Origin: Oscillospiraceae bacterium
GTDB lineage: Bacteria > Bacillota > Clostridia > Oscillospirales > CAG-272
DNA: 50,731 nt
Assembly: GCA_015064555.1 (NCBI GenBank)
Contig: SVRZ01000017.1
Coordinates: forward strand, 1 to 50,731
Reading direction: 5' to 3'
The position numbers were made by a program, and so were the translations under genes. Positions 15,904 to 25,233 of the stretch are shown here, piece by piece. Each line of letters opens with the position of its first letter. Position 1 is the stretch's first letter. The notes beneath the pieces were generated by a model. It did no database searches, was not told the origin of the DNA, and was given only the letters and a program-made list of their open reading frames with translations.

Positions 15904-16698
15904 TTATTTAAGAACCATCCCGATTATTTTGGTTTGGAGCTTAGAGGGAAGCAAATTCAAAAGTCGCAAGAGCGGATTGCGATTAAGGTTATAGATATGC
16001 CTCGGTCTTTTTGCCTCCATAGCCTTCAGCGCAAGTCTTGCAACTCTATCGGGAGCGACGTTTGCCGCCTCGACCTTATCGACTATGCCCTTAAAGCGCT
16101 TTGCATTGCAGGTATAGAGCTGCGTGCCTTCGCAGAAACGGTCAAGCGCAGCGGTTGATGCACCGAGCATTTCGGTCTTTACTGCGCCCGGACGCAACAC
16201 GGATACCGATATACCGAGGAGCTGGAGCTCCATTCGGAGAGAATAGGCATACCTATCGAGAGCATTCTTGGTGATCGCATATATACCTGTGAATGGCAAG
16301 GGATCGAGTGGGGCAAGCTCGCTTGCCGTTATAACTATCCGACTGCCACCACGAAGGAGCGGAAGAAAGACCTTGTTTATTCTGAACGCACCAAAAAGAT
16401 TTACGTCAAAGGCACGCATGAAGCTCTCCTCGCTCATCTCAACGAGAGAATCAAGCATATATATTCCGGCAAAATGAATGATTCCGCAAAGGCTATCCGT
16501 CATAGCACTGACCTCGCCAAAGGCGCGCTCTATGTCGGCGGTACTCGTTATATCGGCAGTTATCGGAATTATTCGCTCATCCGCCTCATCCCAAATCGAT
16601 CTATCAAGCGCAAAGACTCTATAGCCGCGCTCTGCAAATGCTTTCACCGCAGCTTTTCCCATTCCTCCGCATGCTCCGGTTATCAATATGTCCTTCAT
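15904..16698 (-). CDS. Short-chain dehydrogenase/reductase
   Basis: A 264-residue SDR with the cofactor motif TGACGGMG near residue 7, the NAG-equivalent HFAG near 95, the catalytic serine in ITASE near 127, and YAITK near residues 141-145. The segment RPGAVKTEM is also typical. It probably reduces or oxidises an alcohol or ketone using NAD(P)H; the C-terminal PRHIYNLNRNPLLRLLNLLPSK is like SDRs acting on lipids or retinol-type substrates, but that is weak. It is on its own, GAGAGG precedes ATG 16698, and a divergent MFS gene lies beyond. Confidence 0.85.
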   Translation of the reverse strand: MKDILITGACGGMGKAAVKAFAERGYRVFALDRSIWDEADERIIPITADITSTADIERAFGEVSAMTDSLCGIIHFAGIYMLDSLVEMSEESFMRAFDVNLFGAFRINKVFLPLLRGGSRIVITASELAPLDPLPFTGIYAITKNALDRYAYSLRMELQLLGISVSVLRPGAVKTEMLGASTAALDRFCEGTQLYTCNAKRFKGIVDKVEAANVAPDRVARLALKAMEAKRPRHIYNLNRNPLLRLLNLLPSKLQTKIIGMVLK

Positions 16699-16807
16699 CG
16701 GTAATACCTCTCAATCATAATTTTCAGGCTTATTTTAGCACATCCGGGAATTTTATACAATAGATTAAATAAAAATAAGAAAATATTATTTATTTTTTGC
16801 CTTTCTA

Positions 16808-16836
16808 TTGAAACTTTTCTCGACTTATGTTAAAAT
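16808..16836 (+). promoter_or_regulatory. Promoter of the MFS gene
   Basis: TTGAAA (16808-16813) and TAAAAT (16831-16836), spacer 17 bases, leaving a leader of about 80 bases. Confidence 0.7.
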
Positions 16837-16920
16837 AATCTTTGACATAACTTAGCCAACATCACACCAATTCTGATATGCTTGTGGTTTTGACCGGCAA
16901 CACGGGGGCATTTCTTTAAA

Positions 16921-18105
16921 ATGTATTCACTTTTACTGGCAATTATATATCTGGCATTTATAAGCCTGGGGCTCCCGGACTCACTCCTTGGATCTGCATG
17001 GCCAACCATTGTGCGCGAGCTTGACGTTCCGCTCTCGTATGCCGGAATAATTTCAATGATAATATCGATTGGCACCATAGTATCGAGCCTGTTATCCGAC
17101 AAGCTGACGCACAAGCTTGGTGCGGGAGCAGTTACTGCTGCGAGCGTACTCATGACCGCACTTGCCCTGCTGGGATTTTCGCTCTCACGCTCTTTTTTAC
17201 TGCTATGCCTTCTGGCCATACCTTACGGCCTCGGTGCAGGTGCGGTAGATGCCGCGCTCAACAATTACGTTGCCCTGCACTATAAATCACGGCATATGAG
17301 CTGGCTGCACTGCTTCTGGGGCGTTGGTGCATCTGCAGGACCTTACATAATGGGATATGCCATAAGCAACATGAACGGATGGCGTGACGGATACGGTACA
17401 ATTGCGATAATTCAGCTCATCCTCACGCTCGGTCTATTTATCTCACTTCCGCTATGGAGGATAAATCGCAGCGGCTATATCGGTCAAGAGGAATATGAGG
17501 CATCTATCTCCATGAAGGAGGCAATCTCAATCCCCGGCGTCAAGTCTGTGCTCTTTGCATTTCTTGCCTATTGCGCTTTTGAGACCACCTGCGGTCTATG
17601 GGCAAGCACCTATTTTGTCGAAAGTAAGTCGATCGACACCGTGACGGCGGCATCCTATGCCTCGCTCTTCTATATCGGTATAACGGTAGGCAGATTCGCC
17701 TCCGGGTTCATAGCAGATGCCATGAGCGACAAAAATATGATAAGACTCGGCAGCTCGGTGCTCACGCTCGGAATACTTTTGCTCGCCCTTCCCGTATCAT
17801 CATCGGCTCTTGCGATAGCGGGACTTGTCCTCGCGGGTGTAGGAGCGGCGCCGATATATCCGTCGGTAATCCACTCCACTCCAATCAACTTCGGCAAGGA
17901 AAACTCCCACGCAATAGTAGGCATACAGATGGCATTCGCATACACGGGCTCTACCCTGATGCCCCCTCTTATGGGAGTGCTCGCCGAGCATATCGGAATT
18001 CGCCTCTATCCGTTCTTCCTTCTCATCTTTGCTCTTTTGATGCTGGGACTCACAGAGCACGTAAACACTGTAGCACAAAAAAAGCGCATTAATTCTATCC
18101 GCTGA
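16921..18105 (+). CDS. Major facilitator superfamily transporter
   Basis: A 394-residue polytopic protein with about twelve hydrophobic segments. The loop SDKLTHKLGAG between helices 2 and 3 fits the MFS motif, and AIPYGLGAGAVDAALNN is typical of sugar/fucose-permease-like members. GGGGG lies upstream of the ATG. It is followed after 12 bases by a small membrane protein, so the two probably share a transcript. Substrate not determinable. Confidence 0.85.
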   Translation: MYSLLLAIIYLAFISLGLPDSLLGSAWPTIVRELDVPLSYAGIISMIISIGTIVSSLLSDKLTHKLGAGAVTAASVLMTALALLGFSLSRSFLLLCLLAIPYGLGAGAVDAALNNYVALHYKSRHMSWLHCFWGVGASAGPYIMGYAISNMNGWRDGYGTIAIIQLILTLGLFISLPLWRINRSGYIGQEEYEASISMKEAISIPGVKSVLFAFLAYCAFETTCGLWASTYFVESKSIDTVTAASYASLFYIGITVGRFASGFIADAMSDKNMIRLGSSVLTLGILLLALPVSSSALAIAGLVLAGVGAAPIYPSVIHSTPINFGKENSHAIVGIQMAFAYTGSTLMPPLMGVLAEHIGIRLYPFFLLIFALLMLGLTEHVNTVAQKKRINSIR

Positions 18106-18117
18106 GGAGAACAGCTT

Positions 18118-18534
18118 ATGGAAAACAGAAAATACAAGGTGCTTTCATTTCTTTGCACACTTGTTGTCGGTGCAATATGCTTTTTGTTTGTATCGGCGCT
18201 TATGGACGTTTCAGATTCTTCGCATATGAAAGATTTGATTTCAACACTATTCCCGGGATTGACCGTTTTACTGTCTATTATATTGATTTACTTTCTCATC
18301 ATTGCTGTTTTGTCAACCTCAATTATCAAGCTCGTCAATATATTCATTGATGCAACACCGTGTATGGTATTTATCGCAATTGCAGATGCATCGATCGCTC
18401 TTCACACTTTTATATTGTCCCTTTTCTTCGGAGCCACCGATTCAATTGTACCGGGAATAATTTTCTTCGGAGCTATAATTTTTTTATTTGTTCTCTCGTT
18501 TATCTTCGATCTGATCGCCATCCTGACAGACTGA
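18118..18534 (+). CDS. Small four-helix membrane protein
   Basis: A 138-residue protein, almost entirely hydrophobic, with segments near residues 10-27, 38-62, 75-100 and 110-135. GAGGAG precedes ATG 18118. It starts MENRKYKVLSFLCTLVV and is a likely paralogue of the next gene (MSQRKYLVLSVISLIVL), matching in length, N-terminus and helix layout. Function unknown. Confidence 0.65.
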   Translation: MENRKYKVLSFLCTLVVGAICFLFVSALMDVSDSSHMKDLISTLFPGLTVLLSIILIYFLIIAVLSTSIIKLVNIFIDATPCMVFIAIADASIALHTFILSLFFGATDSIVPGIIFFGAIIFLFVLSFIFDLIAILTD

Positions 18535-18656
18535 CATCTCAGATCTATCCCCCGGGATCGATAAATATTTGCATCAATACGTTTTCTGCGCATCGGAAGG
18601 TTTTTTAAAACTCACTAAATAAAACAATGCCGAAAGGCTTCAAAGGAGAAATGTCA

Positions 18657-19079
18657 ATGTCACAAAGAAAATACCTTGTGCTTTCTGTAATATCCCTGAT
18701 AGTACTTATAGGACTATTACTTGCGGTAGCCTCATTTTTAACCGAGGATTATAAGAATTCACTCAACGATCCAAACCGAGAAAATTCTTACGGTGCAGGC
18801 TTTGTTCAATTTATTTCCATAGCGGTTTACGGCATAATATTCTCAATATGCGCTCTGGCACTTCTTAAGCTCCTCGGAGTTATGATCGGAAGAAATTCCT
18901 TCACGATCACTATGATAATACTTTTTGACGTACCGATCCTCTTCACCACGATTGCAATATGCACCGGATTTGAATTGGCTATATTCACGCCCGATCCGTT
19001 GATGATATTAGGGCTTTTACCTCCTGTTTCTGCATTTCTATCTCTCGTTTTCGATATCGCATCGCTCAGATCGTATTGA
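18657..19079 (+). CDS. Small four-helix membrane protein, paralogue of the preceding gene
   Basis: About 140 residues from ATG 18657, eight bases after GGAG; the in-frame ATGs at 18627 and 18651 have worse spacing. Hydrophobic segments lie near 8-28, 48-72, 80-102 and 112-136. It shares the RKY-VLS N-terminus and general layout with the gene at 18118. No known domain recognised. Confidence 0.65.
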   Translation: MSQRKYLVLSVISLIVLIGLLLAVASFLTEDYKNSLNDPNRENSYGAGFVQFISIAVYGIIFSICALALLKLLGVMIGRNSFTITMIILFDVPILFTTIAICTGFELAIFTPDPLMILGLLPPVSAFLSLVFDIASLRSY

Positions 19080-19147
19080 TTTTGAGAACAATTATTTACA
19101 CAAACCGACTTTGAAAAGCAAAACATTTACAAGAACGGAACACAAAG

Positions 19148-19786
19148 ATGACTTCAAAAGGTATTTATATATTTGACCTTGACGGTACTCTGATTGACTC
19201 CATGCCATACTTTTCGCGCGGAATGCTCAGCATTGCAGACGATGCAGGTATTGAGTACACCGATGAGCTTATCAAAATACTGACACCGCTAGGCTACGTC
19301 GGCGGTGCCGAGTATTACATAAATCACCTCGGAATCGAGGAAACGATTGACACGATATGTGAAAGAGTCAGAGCACGGCTTCTGCCGGAATATCAGCATA
19401 ATATTCCACTGAAGCCCGGAGTAAAAAAATATCTAGAAAAGCTACACGCATATGGCGCAAGGCTCTTTGTTCTCACCGCGAGTCCCTATATTATGGCAGA
19501 GGCAAGCCTTAAGAATAACGGCGTTTCCCACCTTTTCGAGAAGATATGGTCGGTTGAAGATTTCGGGCTGACGAAAAGTGACACAAGACTATTCTTCAAG
19601 GTTGCGGACACTATTGGATGCGAGCCGTGCGATATCCATTATTTTGATGACAGTCTTATAGCCGCGGATAACGCAAAAAAGGCAGGATATGTCACGTATG
19701 CCGTCTATGACACGCAAACCGATTCCGAGGTGGAATATATGCACCGCGAGTTTGAGAATGTTGTTACGAGCTTTGAATCTATGTAA
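19148..19786 (+). CDS. HAD-family hydrolase
   Basis: A 212-residue phosphatase-type HAD protein. Motif I is YIFDLDGTLIDSM near residues 7-19, motif II LTASPY near 113, the conserved lysine lies in the FGLTKSDTRLFF segment, and motif IV is IHYFDDSLIAADNAKKAG near 160-177. The cap is helical, as in phosphoglycolate-phosphatase-like members. The upstream ribosome binding site is weak. Probably dephosphorylates a small sugar phosphate or nucleotide; substrate unknown. Confidence 0.85.
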   Translation: MTSKGIYIFDLDGTLIDSMPYFSRGMLSIADDAGIEYTDELIKILTPLGYVGGAEYYINHLGIEETIDTICERVRARLLPEYQHNIPLKPGVKKYLEKLHAYGARLFVLTASPYIMAEASLKNNGVSHLFEKIWSVEDFGLTKSDTRLFFKVADTIGCEPCDIHYFDDSLIAADNAKKAGYVTYAVYDTQTDSEVEYMHREFENVVTSFESM

Positions 19787-19789
19787 ATT

Positions 19790-19835
19790 AAAAAGGGCTT
19801 ACCCGTGTTCAATAAAACGGAGTAAGCCCTTTTTA
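19790..19835. terminator. Bidirectional terminator between HAD gene and glycerophosphodiesterase
   Basis: AAAAAGGGCTTAC pairs with GTAAGCCCTTTTT, with an inner CCGT/ACGG pairing; it serves two convergent genes. Confidence 0.88.
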
Positions 19836-19846
19836 TATTTGCTTTC

Positions 19847-20872
19847 TTATTTGGCACAACTATCAAGGACGGCCTTCAAGCGGTTCGGATAGTTTGTCAT
19901 AATGCCGTCCGCGCCGAGGTCTATCAGGCGGCGCATTTCTTCCTCGTCATCTATTGTCCAATACTGAACCGCGATATTATGCTTATGCGCGTTTTTCACA
20001 AGCCTTTCGGTTGCGAAGCAAACTCCAACCTCCTCCATTGGAAGCTGAAAAACAGCGGTGCTGTTGCGATAAAATGTATCGAGTGAGCACATTGAAAGAG
20101 CATAATATTTTGCGATATTCATAATACCGGGTGAGCACATAAAGCCCTCCGGGACCTCCCCCGCGCGCACCATTCGCTGAAATTCACTGTATATTTTGCC
20201 GTGGAAGCTGGCGAGAACTACGTGATCGAAGGCATCGTGCTTTTCTATTACATCAAGCGTCGCCTTCAAGGCTTTTATGCCAAGCTCTCCCGATTGCTTT
20301 ATCTCAACGTTGATATAATTATCGGGGAATGCGAGAATGAGCTCCTCAAGGGTAGTTGCAAGAAAGATACTGCTATGCCTCGGAGATATACCTTCGGGAT
20401 AGGTGACGTCCAAGGGGGTTACTACCTTTCCCAATTCGTTCCTGAATCTTTCCCTCTCCGAGCCTTCAACAAAAACCTGATCCTCCGTGTCGTTAGTGTA
20501 TCCGAAGTCTATCTCCCGATCCATAAGATCGGAGTAGTTCCAGTCGGATATCGCACCTACTGCATTGGTTTTCCTGTCTATACGAACATCGTGCGAAAGT
20601 ATAACAACGCCGTCGTTCGTTATGCTGACGTCGGTTTCCATCATAACGTTCTTATCTACGCTATAGGCATTGTAAAATGCTTCGAGGGTGTTGTCGGGAA
20701 ATTCTTTGTTGCCTCCACCGTGTGCAATAAGCATCGGAAGCTCGCCCTCGGAACGGATAAACGGATTTTCAGCCTTGTAGTTTTGTGGCTTGGGTAAAAA
20801 TGAAATTACCGCATATACGGTGAGCAATGCGAGTATTATCGCAGTCGTTATTCTTCTTTTCGTTAGTTTCAT
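19847..20872 (-). CDS. Glycerophosphodiester phosphodiesterase, membrane-anchored
   Basis: A 341-residue GDPD-family enzyme with an N-terminal hydrophobic anchor (about residues 7-26), suggesting an extracytoplasmic position. Catalytic features are LIAHGGGNKEFPDNTLEAF near 48-66, METDVSITNDGVVILSHD near 78-95, and the later NVEIK (about 197). It would hydrolyse glycerophosphodiesters, or teichoic-acid-like polymers, to glycerol-3-phosphate and an alcohol. An insertion around residues 130-170 (RERFRNELGKVVTPLD and neighbours) makes it longer than minimal members. AGGA is upstream of the start. Confidence 0.88.
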   Translation of the reverse strand: MKLTKRRITTAIILALLTVYAVISFLPKPQNYKAENPFIRSEGELPMLIAHGGGNKEFPDNTLEAFYNAYSVDKNVMMETDVSITNDGVVILSHDVRIDRKTNAVGAISDWNYSDLMDREIDFGYTNDTEDQVFVEGSERERFRNELGKVVTPLDVTYPEGISPRHSSIFLATTLEELILAFPDNYINVEIKQSGELGIKALKATLDVIEKHDAFDHVVLASFHGKIYSEFQRMVRAGEVPEGFMCSPGIMNIAKYYALSMCSLDTFYRNSTAVFQLPMEEVGVCFATERLVKNAHKHNIAVQYWTIDDEEEMRRLIDLGADGIMTNYPNRLKAVLDSCAK

Positions 20873-20995
20873 TGTTTTTTCCTGTTATACGTTTTTTGTT
20901 AATGATATATGGTAACGGGTAGCATTCAAACAAAAATACTATATCAAAGGGATATTTTTAAATGTTTTGTATACAGATATTTACCGAACAAAGAA

Positions 20996-21585
20996 TTACC
21001 TATTGCGGGCTTTTGGGGAAAACGGGAATTTACACAAAAATTTGACAAAACATATTCCAACCTTGTACCGCTTCGCCGAGGCTCTTCAAATTTTTAGTTG
21101 AAATCCCCGTTCTTCCACCCGAAGCAATAGTTACCTATTGCGAGCTTCTTTGGAAAACGGGAATTTACACAAAAATTTGACAGCATTATTCCAACCTTGT
21201 ACCGCTTTGCCGAGGCTCTTCAATTTTTTAGTTGAAATCCCCCTTCTTCCACCCGAAGCAACAGTTACCTATTGCGGGCTTGAGGTAAAACGGGAATTTA
21301 CACAAAAATTTGACAGTATTATTCCAACCTTGTACCGCTTCGCCGAGGCTCTTCAAATTTTTAGTTGAAATCCCCCTTCTTCCACCCGAAGCAACAGTTA
21401 CCTATTGCGAGCTTCTTTGGAAAACGGGAATTTACACAAAAATTTGACAGTATTATTCCAACCTTGTACCGCTTCGCCGAGGCTCTTCAAATTTTTAGTT
21501 GAAATCCCCGTTCTTCCACCCGAAGCAATAGTTACCTATTGCGAGCTTGGGGGAAAACGGGGATTTACACAAAAATTTGACAGCC
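20996..21585. repeat. 134-base tandem repeat array of long stem-loops
   Basis: The word TTACCTATTGCG begins at 20996, 21131, 21265, 21398 and 21532, giving periods of 135, 134, 133 and 134 bases: four full units and a partial one. Between successive words, AAATTTTTAGTTGAAATCCC faces CGGGAATTTACACAAAAATT, and inside is GAAGCAATAG-TTAC-CTATTGC, so each unit can fold into a stem-loop of about 90 bases. Stems are separated by about 43 bases containing TTGACAGTATTATTCCAACC. Units differ at only a few positions. No plausible coding content. The array lies downstream of the ABC ATPase stop and upstream of the glycerophosphodiesterase. Confidence 0.92.
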
Positions 21586-21592
21586 GAGAAAA

Positions 21593-22726
21593 TTAGTGGC
21601 AGATGCACTTCTCAGTATCTCTATCGAAGATATGTATACGAGAAGCGTCAATAGCAACAGTAATATCGTCACCGGATCTTGCCTGAGATCTGGAAGAAAC
21701 TCTGGCGATTATGTTCTTATTACCGGTAGCATCCTCCATGCCTTCGAAGCCGAGGTAGAGATAGATCTCTGCGCCCATAAGCTCGGTAACGTCAACGTTA
21801 ACCTTCATAAGAGAATCGGTCATGGTCTGGATATACATAGCCTCATCGTGGATAGCCTCGGGACGAATGCCGAAGATAACCTCACGATCGATATACTCCT
21901 TAAGTGCGGGGTTATTAGCCTTGTCGCTGGGGAGCTTGATCTCGGTGGTACCGAAGGTTGCATAAAGGTTCTGTCCCTTCTTCTCAAGCTTACCGTTGAT
22001 GAAGTTCATCTGAGGAGTGCCTATGAAGCCTGCAACGAAGAGATTGCAGGGAGAATCATAGAGGTTCTGAGGAGTATCAACCTGCTGAATAAGACCGTCT
22101 CTCATAACAACGATACGGGAAGCCATCGTCATAGCCTCTACCTGGTCGTGCGTTACGTAGATGAAGGTAGTCTCAACCTTCTTATGAAGCTTGGTAAGCT
22201 CGGTTCTCATGCTCGCACGGAGCTTAGCATCAAGGTTAGAAAGCGGCTCGTCAAGAAGGAATACCTTAGGATTACGAACTATTGCACGGCCGAGAGCAAC
22301 TCTCTGCTTCTGACCACCCGAAAGAGCCTTGGGACGACGCTCAAGAAGGTGACCGATATCGAGGATTCTTGCAGCCTCCTCAACGCGCTTCTTGATCTGC
22401 TCCTTGGGAACCTTACGGAGCTTAAGACCGAATGCCATGTTATCGAAAACGGTCATATGGGGATAAAGAGCATAGTTCTGGAACACCATCGCTATATCTC
22501 TGTCCTTAGGAGCAACGTCGTTTACGTACTTATCTCCGATATAAAGCTCGCCCTCGGAAATCTCCTCGAGACCTGCTATCATACGAAGGGTAGTGGACTT
22601 ACCGCATCCGGAGGGACCAACGAAGATAAGGAACTCCTTGTCCTTGATCTCAAGGTTGAAGTCGGATACAGCGGTAACGCCGCCGGGGTACTTTTTGTAA
22701 ATGTGTCTTAAAGAAAGACCTGCCAT
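21593..22726 (-). CDS. Sugar ABC transporter ATP-binding protein (UgpC/MsmX type)
   Basis: A 377-residue ATPase that energises carbohydrate importers. The Walker A motif GPSGCGKST is near residue 38, the Q-loop near VFQNYALYPHM, the signature LSGGQKQRV near 135, Walker B VFLLDEPLSNLDA, and the H-loop YVTHD. A C-terminal regulatory TOBE domain (FGIRPEAI) follows, as in MsmX/UgpC. ATG 22726 is chosen because AAAGGAG lies ten bases upstream. No permease or binding-protein gene is nearby, as is usual for shared multitask ATPases such as MsmX that serve several sugar importers. The stop lies eight bases from the tandem repeat array. Confidence 0.9.
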   Translation of the reverse strand: MAGLSLRHIYKKYPGGVTAVSDFNLEIKDKEFLIFVGPSGCGKSTTLRMIAGLEEISEGELYIGDKYVNDVAPKDRDIAMVFQNYALYPHMTVFDNMAFGLKLRKVPKEQIKKRVEEAARILDIGHLLERRPKALSGGQKQRVALGRAIVRNPKVFLLDEPLSNLDAKLRASMRTELTKLHKKVETTFIYVTHDQVEAMTMASRIVVMRDGLIQQVDTPQNLYDSPCNLFVAGFIGTPQMNFINGKLEKKGQNLYATFGTTEIKLPSDKANNPALKEYIDREVIFGIRPEAIHDEAMYIQTMTDSLMKVNVDVTELMGAEIYLYLGFEGMEDATGNKNIIARVSSRSQARSGDDITVAIDASRIHIFDRDTEKCICH

Positions 22727-22764
22727 TGGTGTAAATCTCCTTTGTTTATATTTTTTACACATAA

Positions 22765-22793
22765 ATTATACACCCTTTTACCAACTTTTCCAA
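22765..22793 (-). promoter_or_regulatory. Promoter of the ABC ATPase gene
   Basis: Minus-strand TTGGAA (22793-22788) and TATAAT (22770-22765), spacer 17 bases. Confidence 0.75.
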
Positions 22794-22924
22794 TAGGCGT
22801 TTTCTATGTTTTTCTCACACCTTATTTGTGCATCTTTGACAAAATCCATTGCGATTTTTTGTAACTGTTCACGTTTTCAAAATATTTTCTCTAATAAATT
22901 AGAATTATAAATTTGGAAAGTTAA

Positions 22925-22953
22925 TTGACATTCACCCTCCGTTGTGTTAAAAT
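22925..22953 (+). promoter_or_regulatory. Promoter of the alpha-galactosidase-MATE operon
   Basis: TTGACA (22925-22930) and TAAAAT (22948-22953), spacer 17 bases, about 100 bases before the alpha-galactosidase start. Confidence 0.8.
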
Positions 22954-23059
22954 ATCTCTGTCGATAGAAATATGCGTACCAAGCACGCGCGGCGGTCTTT
23001 CGTACAAAGAAAAATTTATACTTACATAAAAAATCTTTTATATAAGAAAGGGAATGAAA

Positions 23060-25231
23060 ATGGCAATACATTTTGACAAGGAAACAAAAACATTTTACCT
23101 TGAAGGAAAGAACACTACCTATGCATTCTACATAAACAGCTTCGGATACGCCGAGCATCTTTATTACGGAGCTCGCGTACATCGCGATTATCTCATATAT
23201 ACCAAGGCACAAGGCAAAAATAGCTGTAATGCAACACCTCCCGGACTTGACAAGGGACCGGGATTTTCACATATGAACACAGAGCTTACCTTCTTCGGCA
23301 CGAGTGATTACAGAGAGGCTACCGTTCATCCCCGCTTCACATCGGGAGACAGACTCACCACTCTTTACTACGCCGGATATGATATACTTGACACAAAGCC
23401 CGCCATAAACGGCATGCCCTCGCTCGACGGAGGAAAAACGCTTGTGCTCCATCTTTATGACGACGTCAAGAATTTCGGTGCAGATCTCTATTATACCGTC
23501 TATGACGATGCCGACGTTATCGCAAGGCGCGCCGTGTATATCAATAATTCGGATGATGAGATAAAGCTTTGCCGTGCATACTCCTTTGCTATGAGCCTTC
23601 CGGGTGACAATTACGACATGATAACATTACACGGGGGCTGGGCTTCAGAGCGCGAGCCCGAAAGAGTACCGCTTCATTACGGTGTGTCTTCAATAGACTC
23701 AAAGCGTGCCACATCCAGCGCAACCCTCAATCCGTTTATGGCTATCGTAGCCAGAGATACCACCGAGAATTACGGCGATGCTTACGGAATAAATCTGGTT
23801 TACGCCTCCTCATACGTTCTTAAGGCTGAGGTAACAACAAACGGCGAGACACTTGTGCTCGGCGGTATAAACGACTTCGATTTTGAATGGAATCTCGGTG
23901 CAGGAGAAAAATTTGAAACTCCCGAGGTCATAATATCCTATTCCAAGGACGGTCTCGGAGGTATGAGCCGTGAGCTTCACGATGCACTCCGCAACCATAT
24001 CATCAATAAAAAATATGTTAATATGCCCCGCCCCGTGCTTATTAATAACTGGGAGGGAACCTACTTCAATTTTGACACAAAGAAGCTTTGCGACATCGCC
24101 GACGCGGTAGCCGGCACGGGTATTGACACCCTCGTGCTTGACGACGGCTGGTTTGGAAAGAGGGATGACGATCGCTCCGGACTCGGCGACTGGGTTGTTA
24201 ATGAAAAGAAGCTTCTCGGCGGTCTTGACGCGGTTATAGAGCACGTACACAGCCGTGGTATGAAATTCGGTCTTTGGTTTGAGCCCGAGATGATAAGCGA
24301 AGACTCTGATATATTCCGCGCACATCCGGAATATGCGATCGGTGTACCCGACAGAAACAGGTGCTATTCCAGGCATCAGTTTATGATGGATCTCACAAAT
24401 CCGGAAGTCCGCGATTATATTGTTGACTCGGTATCGAAAATACTCGATAATCACAAGATAGACTATGTAAAGTGGGATTACAACAGAAACGTTACCGAAT
24501 TTTATTCACTCGCGCTCCCACCCGAAAAGCAGTCGGAATTCGCACACAGGTATGCACTTGGACTTTACGATATATGCGAAAGAATAGTAAACGGACATAA
24601 GAACGTATTCTTCGAGGGCTGCTCGGGCGGCGGTGCAAGATTTGACAGCTCAATGCTCTACTACTTCCCTCAGATATGGACCTCAGATAATTCGGATGCA
24701 GAGGAGCGTACCCGTATTCAGTACGGCACGTCGCTTGCGTATCCGCTCTCGGCTATGAGCTGTCACGTTTCTGCCGTTCCAAACCACCAGGTAAAGCGCA
24801 CCACTGATTTTGCAACCAGAGGCGATATTGCTCACCTCGGTGCGACGGGCTATGAGCTTGACACAACGGTCTTTACCGATTCGGACAGAGAGGCTGTAAA
24901 ACGCCAGATCGAAGAGTATAAGAAGATGGAGCAGCTCGTTCTCACGGGCGATCTTTGGCGGATCGAAAATCCCTTCACATCCAATTACTTCTCATTTATG
25001 CTGGTATCGAAGGATAAGTCGCAGGCGCACCTCACGTGCTATCGCTCACTCTTCCATTGCAATCCTACCGCACACAGAGTAATATGCCGCGGTCTTGACG
25101 AAAGCAAGCAGTACTATGTTCCCGAGCTCGGCGTTATCTTACACGGTTCGACACTTATGAGCGTAGGAATCCCGATCAAGTTCAAGGACGGCGACTTCCG
25201 TACCGTAACTCTCCACTTCGAGGAAAAATAA
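23060..25231 (+). CDS. Alpha-galactosidase, glycoside hydrolase family 36
   Basis: About 723 residues, typical GH36 length. It removes alpha-linked galactose from raffinose-type sugars in the cytoplasm (no signal peptide). Signatures in order are WEGTYFNFD, LVLDDGWFGKRDDDRSGLGD, FGLWFEPEMIS, YVKWDYNRN (nucleophile Asp near residue 473), FEGCSGGGARFD, and WTSDNSDAEERTRIQYGTS (acid/base Asp). ATG 23060 is preferred over 23054 because of spacing to GAAAGGG. The MATE transporter gene follows after 2 bases, so they form an operon; divergent from the sugar ABC ATPase, which likely powers uptake of its substrate. Confidence 0.94.
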   Translation: MAIHFDKETKTFYLEGKNTTYAFYINSFGYAEHLYYGARVHRDYLIYTKAQGKNSCNATPPGLDKGPGFSHMNTELTFFGTSDYREATVHPRFTSGDRLTTLYYAGYDILDTKPAINGMPSLDGGKTLVLHLYDDVKNFGADLYYTVYDDADVIARRAVYINNSDDEIKLCRAYSFAMSLPGDNYDMITLHGGWASEREPERVPLHYGVSSIDSKRATSSATLNPFMAIVARDTTENYGDAYGINLVYASSYVLKAEVTTNGETLVLGGINDFDFEWNLGAGEKFETPEVIISYSKDGLGGMSRELHDALRNHIINKKYVNMPRPVLINNWEGTYFNFDTKKLCDIADAVAGTGIDTLVLDDGWFGKRDDDRSGLGDWVVNEKKLLGGLDAVIEHVHSRGMKFGLWFEPEMISEDSDIFRAHPEYAIGVPDRNRCYSRHQFMMDLTNPEVRDYIVDSVSKILDNHKIDYVKWDYNRNVTEFYSLALPPEKQSEFAHRYALGLYDICERIVNGHKNVFFEGCSGGGARFDSSMLYYFPQIWTSDNSDAEERTRIQYGTSLAYPLSAMSCHVSAVPNHQVKRTTDFATRGDIAHLGATGYELDTTVFTDSDREAVKRQIEEYKKMEQLVLTGDLWRIENPFTSNYFSFMLVSKDKSQAHLTCYRSLFHCNPTAHRVICRGLDESKQYYVPELGVILHGSTLMSVGIPIKFKDGDFRTVTLHFEEK

Positions 25232-25233
25232 GT

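Noticed and set aside
20996-21585. CRISPR array
   Set aside because: Period of 134 bases with no short direct repeat or variable spacers; units are full-length tandem copies.
21138-21596. Small open frames (MRASLENGNLHKNLT type) in the tandem array
   Set aside because: The two frames are copies of one repeat unit and have no start signal; the array is better explained as a structural repeat.
21596-22711. Plus-strand open frame over the ABC ATPase
   Set aside because: Antisense shadow of a gene with all ABC motifs.
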